From Isoetes taiwanensis (taxonomy: Eukaryota > Streptophyta > Lycopodiopsida > Isoetales > Isoetaceae), in NCBI GenBank assembly GCA_021234155.1, contig JAJEKV010000013.1:1005787-1069786 (forward strand): a stretch of 64,000 nt of DNA, given 5' to 3'. The position numbers and the translations under genes were made by a program. Under the pieces are notes generated by a model. The model had not been told where the DNA came from. It saw only the letters and a list, made by a program, of their open reading frames with translations, and made no database searches. Shown here in pieces: positions 33,327 to 43,517 of this stretch (positions within the stretch are counted from its first letter, which is position 1; every line of letters begins with the position of its first letter).

Positions 33327-34275
33327 CTTTTCCTTTACCTCTTCCCTTACTTCCTTGTCTCTTAGGGCTGGAACAATTACTGGCCAAGTGGCCCTTCCCT
33401 TCACAGTTAAAACACACAATCTCCTTTCCAAGGCTTGGGCAGTCAGCCTTAGTATGGCCATATTTATTACAATGATAGCGCGGTCCAATTCTCTTATTAT
33501 TTCCACTGTTATTGTTTCTTCTCTACTTATATTTTCCAGCAAATAGTACCTCTGAGTTATCATCATCTTCTTGACCTATCTTGCTTTGTTCAAATTCTGT
33601 CCTTACCATTTTGATAGCATGTTCCTTGGAAGTGGCTACATTTCTCCGCAGGCTGGCCAAATGTGCATTGTGAGAGACAGCTCGTGATATAGCTAGAAGC
33701 TGGTACTGCTCATTAAGAATTACACCTACACCTTCCAAGTCTGCAATTGTAGAGTCAAATTTTTCAAGTAATTATGTTATATTCATGCAACTTCAATTTC
33801 CTTAACTGCTTCTCTAGGACATCAATTTGAGACGAAGTTTTAGCCTCATAGTTAGCCATCATGTATAACCACATTTCCCTAGAGGTCATACCTCTTAGTT
33901 TGAGCTTTATTGTTGCTCCTACCTTGCTGAAGATGATTGCCTGAGCCTCCATAATATCGAGTGCCTCATCTGTGTCAAGGTCTAATCCTGTTGTTGCAGT
34001 AACTACCCTTGGAGTTTCACCAATTGATCCAGTACCTCCTCCAACTGAGGAGCTTCCTTCATTTGTGCTTGAAGCACTTCCCCCTACATTTGATGTTCCT
34101 GCATTCAGATTAGCACTGGGGCGTCTTATGGTATTTGTGTCAATCAAATACCATAGGCTCTCAAATTCCAAAACATGTCTGATACTTTGTTTTCAAATCT
34201 GGAATCCATTGTCTTCTTTAAAAACTTCAATTGAGTTCAAAAGGTTAGCACCAACTCGAGCAGACATGTCTTAGA
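33327..34275 (-). pseudogene. Ty1/copia gag, N-terminal part
   Basis: The start MSARVGANLLNSIEVFKEDN (about 34268) is followed by LEFESLWYLIDT, a Gly/Ser linker, EALDIMEAQAIIFSKVGATI, MTSREMWLYMMANYEAKTSS and QIDVLEKQLRKLKLHEY (UBN2/retrotran-gag type). Then come LEGVGVILNEQYQLLAISRA and two zinc knuckles near 33480-33380 (C-N-K-Y-G-H-T-K-A-D-C, and CFNCEGKGHLASNC). The frame changes near 34190, 33770 and 33530. The rest of the element lies beyond the B insertion at 9139-8368. Confidence 0.85.
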
Positions 34276-34293
34276 CTTAAAGCTCTGATACCA
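34276..34293 (-). other. Primer binding site of the copia element (tRNA-iMet type)
   Basis: The minus strand reads TGGTATCAGAGCTTTAAG immediately after the LTR end TTTTAACA plus one base. Confidence 0.9.
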
Positions 34294-34294
34294 A

Positions 34295-35356
34295 TGTTAA
34301 AATTACAACTTGCAATAAACTTTAGTCTAGATAATGTCCCTAACACAATTAACCAGTCACGGGTTTAACGCCTCGTTGTGAAAGTGGCCATGCAATGTAA
34401 AGTTGGTGGGGGAAGGACCCACTTCAGCAATGTAAAGTGGTGGGGGCAGGACCCATCTGGGTGTGTTGTAAAGTGTCACATGTCCGATAGGACGCTGCCT
34501 TGTGGCGTGACGTTAAAATCTCTTCTTCTTCTTCTTCTTTATAAGCTTCAACTCTTTTTTATAAACAAGCACAATAACAAGTAACCTCATAATGCACACT
34601 ATTCATTTAAGGTTACCAAAATCTTATAGCATGTATTCCACTCGAGAATCCAAGCCGATCACAATGTTCCGTTCTTCTGATCACAACCACATATCTGTAC
34701 AGGTTACATCTTTGGTTATATGATTATCAACCCGGCCGTTGTGCCGAACCGACTGTTTGAAATCTCGGTTCCCTCCCTAGCTCGTCATATTTCCAAATAT
34801 ATTTATACCTTCTCATAAACCATTGAATATGCCATGAACCCAATATGGCCTTAGGTTTAACTTCACTAGTTTTATACATCTATGCCATGTATACCATATA
34901 CACTTCATAATCATATAAGAACTCATGTATAGATTCACTATACTTGACTGGTTATAACATGACACATTCCAACACACAAGCCATGGCAAGTTAGAAAGGT
35001 AATCGTCTGGCACCGTGGTCGGTGCAGCCCGAGGGAGGGTCCAAATGGTGACAGGGGCAGGTCACAATCTGATTATCAGAAGAAGGTTGACTCCACGCTC
35101 AGCAACGTGTGGAAAGCCAGAAAGCTAGAATAGTTCTCAGGAGACAGCAGATCCGGAATGGAAGCAGAGGCTTGGCTCGACGAGTCTGAGCAGAGGGAGA
35201 AGAACAGAGAGACGGTGTATTGAGAGAGAGTATTTTGCTTGATCTAGCTATGGAGATGACGAATCTTTGTGTTGTGCATTGCCTTGATCTGATAGATTGA
35301 GCTTGGATTGTTGGGTTTTTCATCCTTCTTGCAAGGTTAGAGTTCAGGCTTTAACA
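34295..35356 (-). repeat. 5' LTR of the Ty1/copia element
   Basis: 1062 bp with matching inverted termini TGTTAAA...TTTAACA. The PBS lies directly inside it on the left. On the right it abuts gypsy C gag at ATTTGGC, showing that the copia element landed in that gag. The partner LTR is not in the window. Confidence 0.85.
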
Positions 35357-37120
35357 ATTTGGCGACCACGGTTCACGACTTATGGCATGAAAGACAAGGA
35401 TAAAGGCAGGGTGGCTACAGCAAACTTGAAGGGAGCAGCCAGGATATGGTGGAAGGGATATGCTAAGGCACATGGACTGAGCAGGGACAGTTGCAGGTTC
35501 AAAAAGTTTGCTAAGGCATTCAAGCGCTATTATGTGCCAAGGGAGCATAAGTGCAACATGATGCAGCAGTTCTACAGGTTGCAGCAAGGCAACAAATCAG
35601 TTCAGAAATACACAGAGGAATTCATGAGACTAAGGCTTTATGTGCCGAAGTTGAGTGAAAGGCACGCGGTGGAGGGCTATATCGAAGGGTTGAATGAAGA
35701 AATCTGCAAGCTTATAAGGGCAATAAACCCCAAGACCGTGTCAGAAGCAGAATCCAAGGCCGTAAGTTTGCAGGGAACCGGACCGCAAGAGCATGCACCA
35801 AGGCAGCAATATTTCCAGGATAAGGGAAAGGGCACAGGAGGCTATAGCCCAAGGGCAGCAAGTCCAGCAGCTAGCAGGCCGCAATACAACTCCAACTATG
35901 GGAAGCAGGGCAATGCAAGTGGGGGCAAGCAGGAAAAGAAACAGGTGACCTTCAAGGAGCAAGGAGGGGGCTCCAACTATTCAAAGGCAGTGAAACAGTT
36001 TTTGCAATCTATTCCCAAAGAGAAGAAGCAGGAGTGCATAGAAAAGCAGCTATGTTTCAGATGCTTCCAGCCAGGGCACAGGACTAACAATTGCCCCTTG
36101 GTAATGAATGCGCCGTTGGCAGAGATGGGATGGGAGACACCAACGGAAGCTGACGACGACGACGTCATAGACTATATTCATGGTGAATGTCATATCTTTG
36201 CAGCCATGGATAGGGAGAACGCAGAAAGCCAGTACCAAGTAATCTCCACAACAGGGAAAGCCAAAGAAAAATCTTTCATAGTCTTGATAGATACGGGGAG
36301 CACCCATAACTTTGCGTTGCCAAGGATGGTCCAGACATTGAAGCTTAAACCCTTGAAGTCAAAGCCTAAGCCAGTTGTATTGGCTAGTGGGGCAGTCAGG
36401 CATACAGCGGGAAAGAGAATAAACTTCAATGTAGACTTGCCAGGCATCAATGTGGCATTGGGAGCGGAAGTCATGAACATAGGCAAGTATGACCTGATTA
36501 TTGGAATGGAGTACCTTGGTCCAGCAGGAGCAGTCAGTGATTGTGGAAAGGGCAAGGTGACCTTAACAACGCTAGAAGGCAAGGTCGTCGAGATAACAGG
36601 TAAAGAAGTAAGACCAATTATGCAATGCATGTCGAGTGAAAAATTACTTAAGTGCATAAGGAAGGAGCAAGTGGCCTATCTCCTTAAACTTGAGCTCGAC
36701 GACCAAGAGGCACAAGAAGAGAAAGAGGCCAAGGCATTGAGCAAGCTCCCTAAGCCGATAGCAAAGTTGGTAAAGGAATTTCATGACTTGTTTCCTGACG
36801 AGATTAAGCAGCTTCCGCCCTATAGAGGAGTCGAGTGTGAAATAGCACTTGAGCCAGGGACGAAGCCAACAAGCAAGGCACCTTATAGAATGTCAACCGA
36901 AGAGTTGACGGAGCTAAAGAAGCAGCTGCAAGAATTGCTAGACCTAGGGTTCATAAGACCTAGTGTCTCTCCCTTTGGAGCGCCTATTCTTTTTGTGAAG
37001 AAGAAAGATGGGAGCCTTAGGATGTGCATCGACTACCGCCAGCTGAATAAGCACACCATTAAGAATAAGTATGCCTTGCCTAGATCAGACGATCTCATGG
37101 ATCAGTTGCAGGGAGCGTAA
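35357..37120 (+). pseudogene. Gag, protease and RT start of element C
   Basis: One open frame runs from the copia junction to a stop at 37118. Gag: [82 protein letters not shown] knuckle: [14 protein letters not shown]. Protease: [16 protein letters not shown] and [14 protein letters not shown] start: [64 protein letters not shown]-stop. In B the stop position is Arg ([12 protein letters not shown]), so a CGA-type codon could have become TAA. Confidence 0.95.
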
Positions 37121-37711
37121 ATCTTTTCCAAGATAGACTTGAGATCGGGCTACCATCAGATAAGAATCAAAGAAGAAGATATCCACAAGACAGCGTTCAG
37201 GACAAGATATGGACACTATGAGTTCACAGTAATGCCCTTCGGACTGTCCAATGCCCCAGCAACTTTCATGAGACTTATGAACGACGTCTTTCGTGAATTC
37301 TTAGATTCTTTCATTATAGTCTTCTTCGACGACATTTTGGTTTATAGCAAATCTATGGAAGAGCATGCCCAACATTTGAGAAAAGTGCTTAAAAAGCTAA
37401 GAAGGCATCAACTCTTTGCGAAGTTATCCAAGTGTCACTTCGCGACGGAAAGAGTGGAGTATTTAGGGCATGTGATCACAGCAGAAGGCATTTCCACGGA
37501 CCCTGCTAAGATCGAAGCTGTGATTGATTGGCCGGCACCGAAGAATACGCATGAATTAAGGAGCTTTCTCAACCTAGCAGGCTATTATAGAAGGTTTGTC
37601 AAGAACTTTGCCAAGGTAGCAGTGCCATTGACAGATCTCACAAAAGCGGGGAAGATAAAGGATTGGGCAAGGCTTGGCAAAGCAAGGCCCAGAAAGCATT
37701 TGACACATTGA
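37121..37711 (+). pseudogene. Reverse transcriptase palm and thumb of element C
   Basis: After the stop the same frame continues: [60 protein letters not shown] (catalytic FFDD), [75 protein letters not shown] frameshift near 37660 separates it from RNase H. Confidence 0.95.
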
Positions 37712-38931
37712 AGGAAGCATTGACAACAGCGCCAGTGTTGGTCTTGCCAGATCCGGCCAAAGACAAGCTTGTGGCGACAGATGCTAGCAGGATAGGAACA
37801 GGTGCAGTCCTCATGCAGGAGGAAAGGGTAGTGGCCTACGATTCAAAGAAGTTGAATGACGCGGAACAGCGCTACCCAACGCATGATCAAGAGCTTCTGG
37901 CTATTGTAAGAGCATTAAGAATTTGGAGACATTATCTGTTAGGGAGAAAGTTCCAATTGGACACCGATCATCAAAGTCTCCAATATATTTTCACAGAACC
38001 ACTCCTTAATTTGAGACAAAGGAGGTGGATGGAATTCCTTGAAGAATATGACTTCGAGATAACTTATAAGCCAGGAAAGCTCAATGTGGTTGCAGATGCT
38101 CTTTTTAGGAAGCCTTTGGCAACGAGAATCCATTGTAATGCCATATCAACACTCGTAAGCGAGTTTGGCAAGAAGATCAAAGAAACATTGCCAACAAACG
38201 CCGACTTCAAAGAAGTTTGGGCAAGTCTTTGCAAGGAGGCCAGGACAGACAAGGAAAGGGAGATGTTCAGGCACTATAAGAAGGAGGAAAACTTGCTATA
38301 CCATAAAAACAAATTGTGTGTACCAGAATCTTCACAAGTTAGGAAGCTAATCCTCAACGATACGCACTATTGGTTCGTGAAGACGTACTTCAAAATTAGA
38401 AGCAGTTACTTCTGGCCTGGCATGAAGAAGGAAATAGCAAGGTATATCCGTGAGTGCCAGATATGCCAGCAGACAAAGGCGGAGCAGCTACGAATTCCAG
38501 GTGCCTTGGAACCATTGCCAGTACCTAATGCGAAGTGGGAAGTCATCAGCATGGATTTTATTACAGGACTTCCAAGAACAGCAAGGGGCAAAGATGCCCT
38601 GAGGGTGGTAGTAGATAAGTTGTCTAAGATGGCACACTTTGTGCCGTGTAGGACAACAGATATGGCATTAGACACGGCCGTTCTATTTGTTAAGGAGATT
38701 TTCAGACTCCACGGGATGCCGAGAAAGATAATTTCAGATAGGGACTCCAAATTCATGAGTGTCTTTTGGCAGGACCTATTCACCACCATCCAGACGAAGC
38801 TTTCGATGAGCACGGCATATCATCCCCAAACAGATGGTCAGACGGAGAGGACAAATAGGATCATCGAAGATATGTTGAGAAGCTATGTATGGAACAAGCA
38901 ATCTAAGTGGGATATGATTTCATCCACTTAG
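37663..38931 (+). pseudogene. RNase H and integrase of element C
   Basis: RNase H-like: LVATDASRIGTGAVLMQEER, YDSKKLNDAEQRYPTHDQEL, LDTDHQSLQYIFTEPLLNLR. Integrase: zinc region ECQICQQTK (the two Cys present, but the usual G-H spacer before VKTYFKIR looks deleted, so one zinc His may be missing). Core: SMDFITGLPRTARGKDALRV (Asp), KIISDRDSKFMSVFWQDLF (Asp), STAYHPQTDGQTERTNRIIE (Glu). A frameshift at about 38930 leads into the next segment. Confidence 0.95.
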
Positions 38932-39648
38932 TAGAGTTCGCATACAACAGCACCAAGCAGGAGTCATCGCAGATGAGTCCTTTCATGATCAAATCAATTA
39001 CGGGTACCAGTGTCTTACCCCGGATACTTGGCACAATCCTGTGTCCAAGGTGGAAGTCTCCCAACAAATGCTTTCGGAGATGCAAGATTTGGTGGAAGAG
39101 GTAAGAGGTTACCTCCTAGCAGCAAGAAGTAGGCAGAAAAGCATCGCCGACAAGCGCAGGACAGTAAGGGAATTTGAGGGGGGAGACAATGTGTGGTTGA
39201 AGATCAAGGTGAAGCAGGCCAAGCTCCGCATCGGCAATTGCAAGAAGCTTGCTCCAAGACGGGCTGGACCTTTCAGGATAATCAAAAGAATAGGTACCCA
39301 ATCCTACAAATTGGACCTGCCAGCACATCTTAAAATCCATAACGTTTTCCATGTAAGTCTCCTAAAGAAGCACACTCTAATCCAGAGGAAATATTGGAGA
39401 CATCCGAGTTTCTGAAAATGACGGACGACCATCTTGAAATCGTCCCTGAAGTCCTTCTTGACAGAGCTTATAAGAAGACAAGAAGGTCAAAGTTTGTGAA
39501 GTGGAAGCACTTACCAGTGGAAGACGTGACGTGGGTGCTACAATCAGATCTAGAGAAGCAGTACCCCGAGTTCATGGAGCAATGCAAGGGTCGGCTCGTC
39601 ACCGAAGTAGTCGACACCGACACCTTAGGTGAGTGGAAGGTAGAGTAA
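38932..39648 (+). pseudogene. Integrase C-terminus and chromodomain of element C
   Basis: Frames in order: DFIHLVEFAYNSTKQESSQM, then VSQQMLSEMQDLVEEVRGYL, ARSRQKSIADKRRTVREFEG, NVWLKIKVKQAKLR, RRAGPFRIIKRIGTQSYKLD, HNVFHVSLLKKH. After a shift near 39400 come PEVLLDRAYKKTRRSKFVKW and KHLPVEDVTWVLQSDLEKQY. This last part is the chromodomain, with the conserved K-W-K, E-D and T-W. It ends at a stop at 39648. Confidence 0.9.
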
Positions 39649-40227
39649 GAAGTCTACTTCCGTCCTACGGAAGTAGACGCTTTTGGTCAATGCCTATTGT
39701 GGGGAGGACCCTATCCTTCACGCCCAAATACGGGAAGGACACCATCCTCCACGCCAAAGGCAACTAAAGGTGTAGGCATGAGTGGCATATAGGCATGATA
39801 GGGCGCTGTCTCCATGGCCACGATAGAAGAAACATAATCTTCCTATGCCGGGAGATATGCCTTGCATCCATGTAATTGTATTTAATGGGTGGTTCCCTAA
39901 CAACCAACCCTTATAATAATTAAACGCATACTGACATAGTGTTGAACCTGCAGGTCAATAGGGGATTTGAGCGGCAGGAAGATGGCACTATGAAGACTCG
40001 CAACACATAATTTTGCCGTAATGTGTTGTGAGGAGGCGATAAGGAGCATTAATTAGGAAATTTTGAACTATAATTGATGATAATGTCGTAAAATTTTTGT
40101 GAATAATAGATGATGAAGTAGAGGATGAAAGAACCTCTCACCATAGTACAATTACAATAAATTAAAATATTACCTGAGGTAATTGATTATAATGTTGGAT
40201 GTGATTGCAGGATATGCAGGTTTCCAA

Positions 40228-40278
40228 GGTGGGGAGACGCGTGATGCCGAGGACAGCATCAAGTCAAGGTGGGGAGAA
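40228..40278 (+). other. Duplicated polypurine tract of element C
   Basis: ccaaggtggggagac at about 40228 and tcaaggtggggagaa ending at 40278, directly before the LTR. The same doublet occurs before LTR E (about 54149 and 54229), so it is a family trait. Confidence 0.75.
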
Positions 40279-41893
40279 TGTGATGTTCAAGCATAATATA
40301 CGCTCCCAATACGTATATTATACTGCCACGTCGCACGTACATGCCATAGATGACATGTACTTGAGAGCCGAAGAACGTTGCACCTAGGGGCCAAGAGTTG
40401 CACCTAGGGGGGCAACCTCGAATGTTGTGCATGATAATAAAACATACACAACAAAACCCCCTTGAACCCCCATTTTTCCAAATGGCATGAATCCATTTGG
40501 CCAAGTGGTTAACCTAATCTAGAAAGGGTCTATATAAGGACTATAACCATAAACCCTAAACCCTTTATATCTTTGACATTTAGGGTTTCCTAGAGCTCCT
40601 TTTCCATTCTCGCATTTAGAGTTCTCTTGAGCCATTTCGGCCAAGTCTGGACTCCAATTCGCACTGCTAAGCTCCGAAAAGCCGGATTTGCACAACAGAT
40701 TATCGATTAGCAGCCATCTTCAGCAAGATCAGGACCATGGACGCCTTCTGGGGATCAGGAGCAGGTCAAGGACCAGGTATCTAGTCATTCTGTTGTGCAA
40801 AGCCGTCTTTGGGCAAGGCAATAGGCTGGTTTAGTATGTTAGATCAACTCTAGAGGCCTTATAGATCTCGAGATCATAAGTCCTAACAAAGGAACCTAAC
40901 TCTAGATGTTAGGTAGATAGATTGACGTTATTCTCTATTTCAGTTTTGTGATGTTGTATGTATTTCACTCTGTGACCTCCATGTATTGGGAAGGGGGGTA
41001 GAGACCTAAAGCTGTGTAGCAGATGATCCTAGATAGTACCACTAGTTCCCAATTATGTGCGGCCCGTGCATAGGAGCCCGCCTGGTTGTGGGTGGCAGGA
41101 CTAGACCGGATGATAAGGAGGAACTTGTCCCAACACGGACTGACCCCTCTGGTGTGTAAAGCCTACTGGGGGTCTATGCGGGCTAGGCTTAATGGCTTGT
41201 CACTGCGTGTGGGCAAGGCATGAGCTCGACACTCGTGGGGTGATGCGTCACCTTCCATTGAGTTCAAGTCGAATAAGGGCAGTGGCCCTCTAGCCGCCCC
41301 TGATGAGCATGGATGTCTCTGGAGGGGAGGTGACTCTCTTCCTGCCTCATCGGGGCTGGGGAGATGCAACCCAGTAGTAGTAGCCCCTCTGGCTATTCAC
41401 CCGGCAGGCTACGGTCAGGTCCCAATACTTTTCAACCTACTCTGCAAAGTGTGCACGGGAGGGGCGGATGGAGTGGACTACCCTAAACCATATGTTCTTA
41501 TGCCAGCCAAATCCATTTGCCATGAATTCTATCTGCAATGACTTCTGGAGGCCCAAGCCGTCAGTCGACCCCCTTGAGTCTGAGCCTTGGGTAGGATCTC
41601 CCCCTTTCTGTTATTGTTTAGGCTGATGATGTTATCTCTATGATGTTCATGATTTGTTCACCCTTCGAGGTGATTGTATTGATATATTGTGTTATGTGCT
41701 CATGTTTAGTCGCGCTTCCGCAGATAGATCGACCCGAAGGAAGACGGGTGAATGACACATCCACTCTTTCCTTGCTGGCTCATTCCACAGGGAGTGGAGT
41801 CAGGTGGATGGCCCCTGCCAGTTTGGCTGACAGGGGGAATGCTCCGACTTCTGATACGGTGTGTGCACCGTATAGGGAGTAGGGGACGTCACA
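40279..41893 (+). repeat. 3' LTR of element C
   Basis: 1615 bp from TGTGATG to CGTCACA, preceded by the PPT. It shares the internal block ttgggaaggggggtagagac (about 40987) with LTRs B and D and a similar sequence in E. Confidence 0.9.
40530..40575 (+). promoter_or_regulatory. LTR promoter region of element C: TATA box and telo-box
   Basis: gtctatataagg at about 40529-40540 is followed 15-30 bp later by accataaaccctaaaccc, an AAACCCTA (telo-box) doublet at the likely transcription start. Similar telomere-like runs occur in LTRs B, D and E. Confidence 0.5.
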
Positions 41894-42059
41894 GTGGGAG
41901 ATCATAGTAGGGATATAGTTTTAAGGTTGTGGCCCATTGTGATGATTGGGATCAAGTCCATTCAATACTTACCATTGGGTTCCTAAAACGTATAAAAAAT
42001 CCACATATCTTCTTATCATTATACGAAGATAAATTAAATTGTCAAAACTAGCAAGCTAA

Positions 42060-43517
42060 CTGAGAGATGCAAAGAGATGAGAGAGACCACAACTGAAAGA
42101 AAGCCACGTCTGGCCAACTCCACTAAAAATACAACTTGTCACAAAAAGAAAGCCACACCTGGGCATCTCTACTAAGAAACACTACATGAGTCATAATGCT
42201 AAAGAAAGAAAGCCACATGTGGAGATCTTCACTAAAAAGCAAAAACATGAGTCACAATGCCGAGCCACATCTGGACATCTCCACTAAAAATGCGACATGA
42301 CAATAATTTTGGACATCAAATGCTACAGAATACATCAAATGCTTTGAAAGTGTAACCATTATAGTTGGGATTAAAAAACCTCACCATTTTGGGTTTTCGA
42401 GGAAAAACGCTAACGATAATAGAAACATTAATCAAACTTTGGGTTCTTACAACTAAATACAGCAAGGCTAAACAAAGCTGACAATCCTGATTCTGTCGCT
42501 CTCGTATATGTGTCGCAACTATGCTTGATTCTCCTACAACAAAGCTAATAGAGCAAACTTGCAACCACAAGTCACGGAGAAACACCAGAACCTCACGAAC
42601 TATGAACCTGCATCTGAAGTGAGAGTGTTACATCAAATACATATGTATCAGAACCACACAACGAGGCTGGCAATCTTTAATTGTCCACTATTTCGAGAGC
42701 CATAATCTCACAACCAATATTCTTACAACCAATTGTACTAGGCACGAGGACCTCTTACAACCAGCTATACCAGGCACAAGGGCCTCCAATCTCACAATCA
42801 ACCACTGGCATACGGGGCACCAACTCACAACCATCCACGGGCACAAGGGCCGCCATACACAAACCATATATGCAAGTGGGTCACAAGCTCATAACCAATA
42901 CTCAGCACAAGGGACATGAGGGTCCTTCGCAATAAACATACGAGCTACACTAGAGTTGGGTGGGAAAATCAAAGCAAGCAAGCAGATGGGCAAGGCGGCG
43001 TAGATGTGGATATCTCCACCAAAACACCACATGAGTCATAATGTTATACAACATGAGAGCCACATATTAGCTGCAATGCTAATGCTGCTTGAGTCATAAT
43101 GCTTCTCAAAATACAATTTGAACCATAAAGCTCTCATAAAGTCATAATGCCACGCGCGAGCCACAATGCTAATGTCGTTCGAGCCACAACACTCTACTAA
43201 CATCCTACACAACAGAAAAGCCCATTTAAAGTAATGGATCAGAGGAAGCTACATCTAGGCATCTCCACAACATGAATCACAAATCACAATGCTATTTGGA
43301 TATCTTCACAAAAAATACAACATGGTCACATTTGGGCATCTCCACTAAAGCACAACATGAGCCACATATTAGCCACAATGCTAATGTTGCTCGAGCCAAT
43401 ATGCTTTACTAAAAACACAACATGCGCCACAATGCTCTGATAAAATTACAGTGCCACAACAAGAGCCACACATGAGCCACAATGCTAATGCTGCTCGAGC
43501 CACAAAGCTCCACTAAT
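42060..43517. repeat. Degenerate short tandem repeats (gagccacaatgctaatg family)
   Basis: Units such as gagccacaatgctaatgctg, catctggacatctccactaaa and acacaacatgagtcacaatg recur at irregular spacing in 42080-42310 and 42990-43517. The middle part (42690-42920) holds a second motif, ctcacaaccaat...ggcacaagggcc, repeated about five times. No coding potential. It looks like an old minisatellite or satellite. Confidence 0.65.

Larger units (their letters stand above)
35357..41893 (+). mobile_element. LTR retrotransposon C: Ty3/gypsy chromovirus, 5' part missing
   Basis: Plus-strand element close to B (gag, protease, RT and integrase align throughout), cut off in gag by the copia LTR. It has gag, CCHC, DTGS protease, RT, RNase H, integrase, chromodomain, PPT and a 1615-bp 3' LTR. 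The 5' LTR, the leader and any H3-like ORF would lie beyond the copia element and are not in the window. It is better preserved than B, with one stop and three or four frameshifts. Confidence 0.92.

Noticed and set aside
42060-43517. CRISPR-like array
   Set aside because: Irregular spacing, degenerate units and a plant nuclear context. It is a minisatellite-like repeat.
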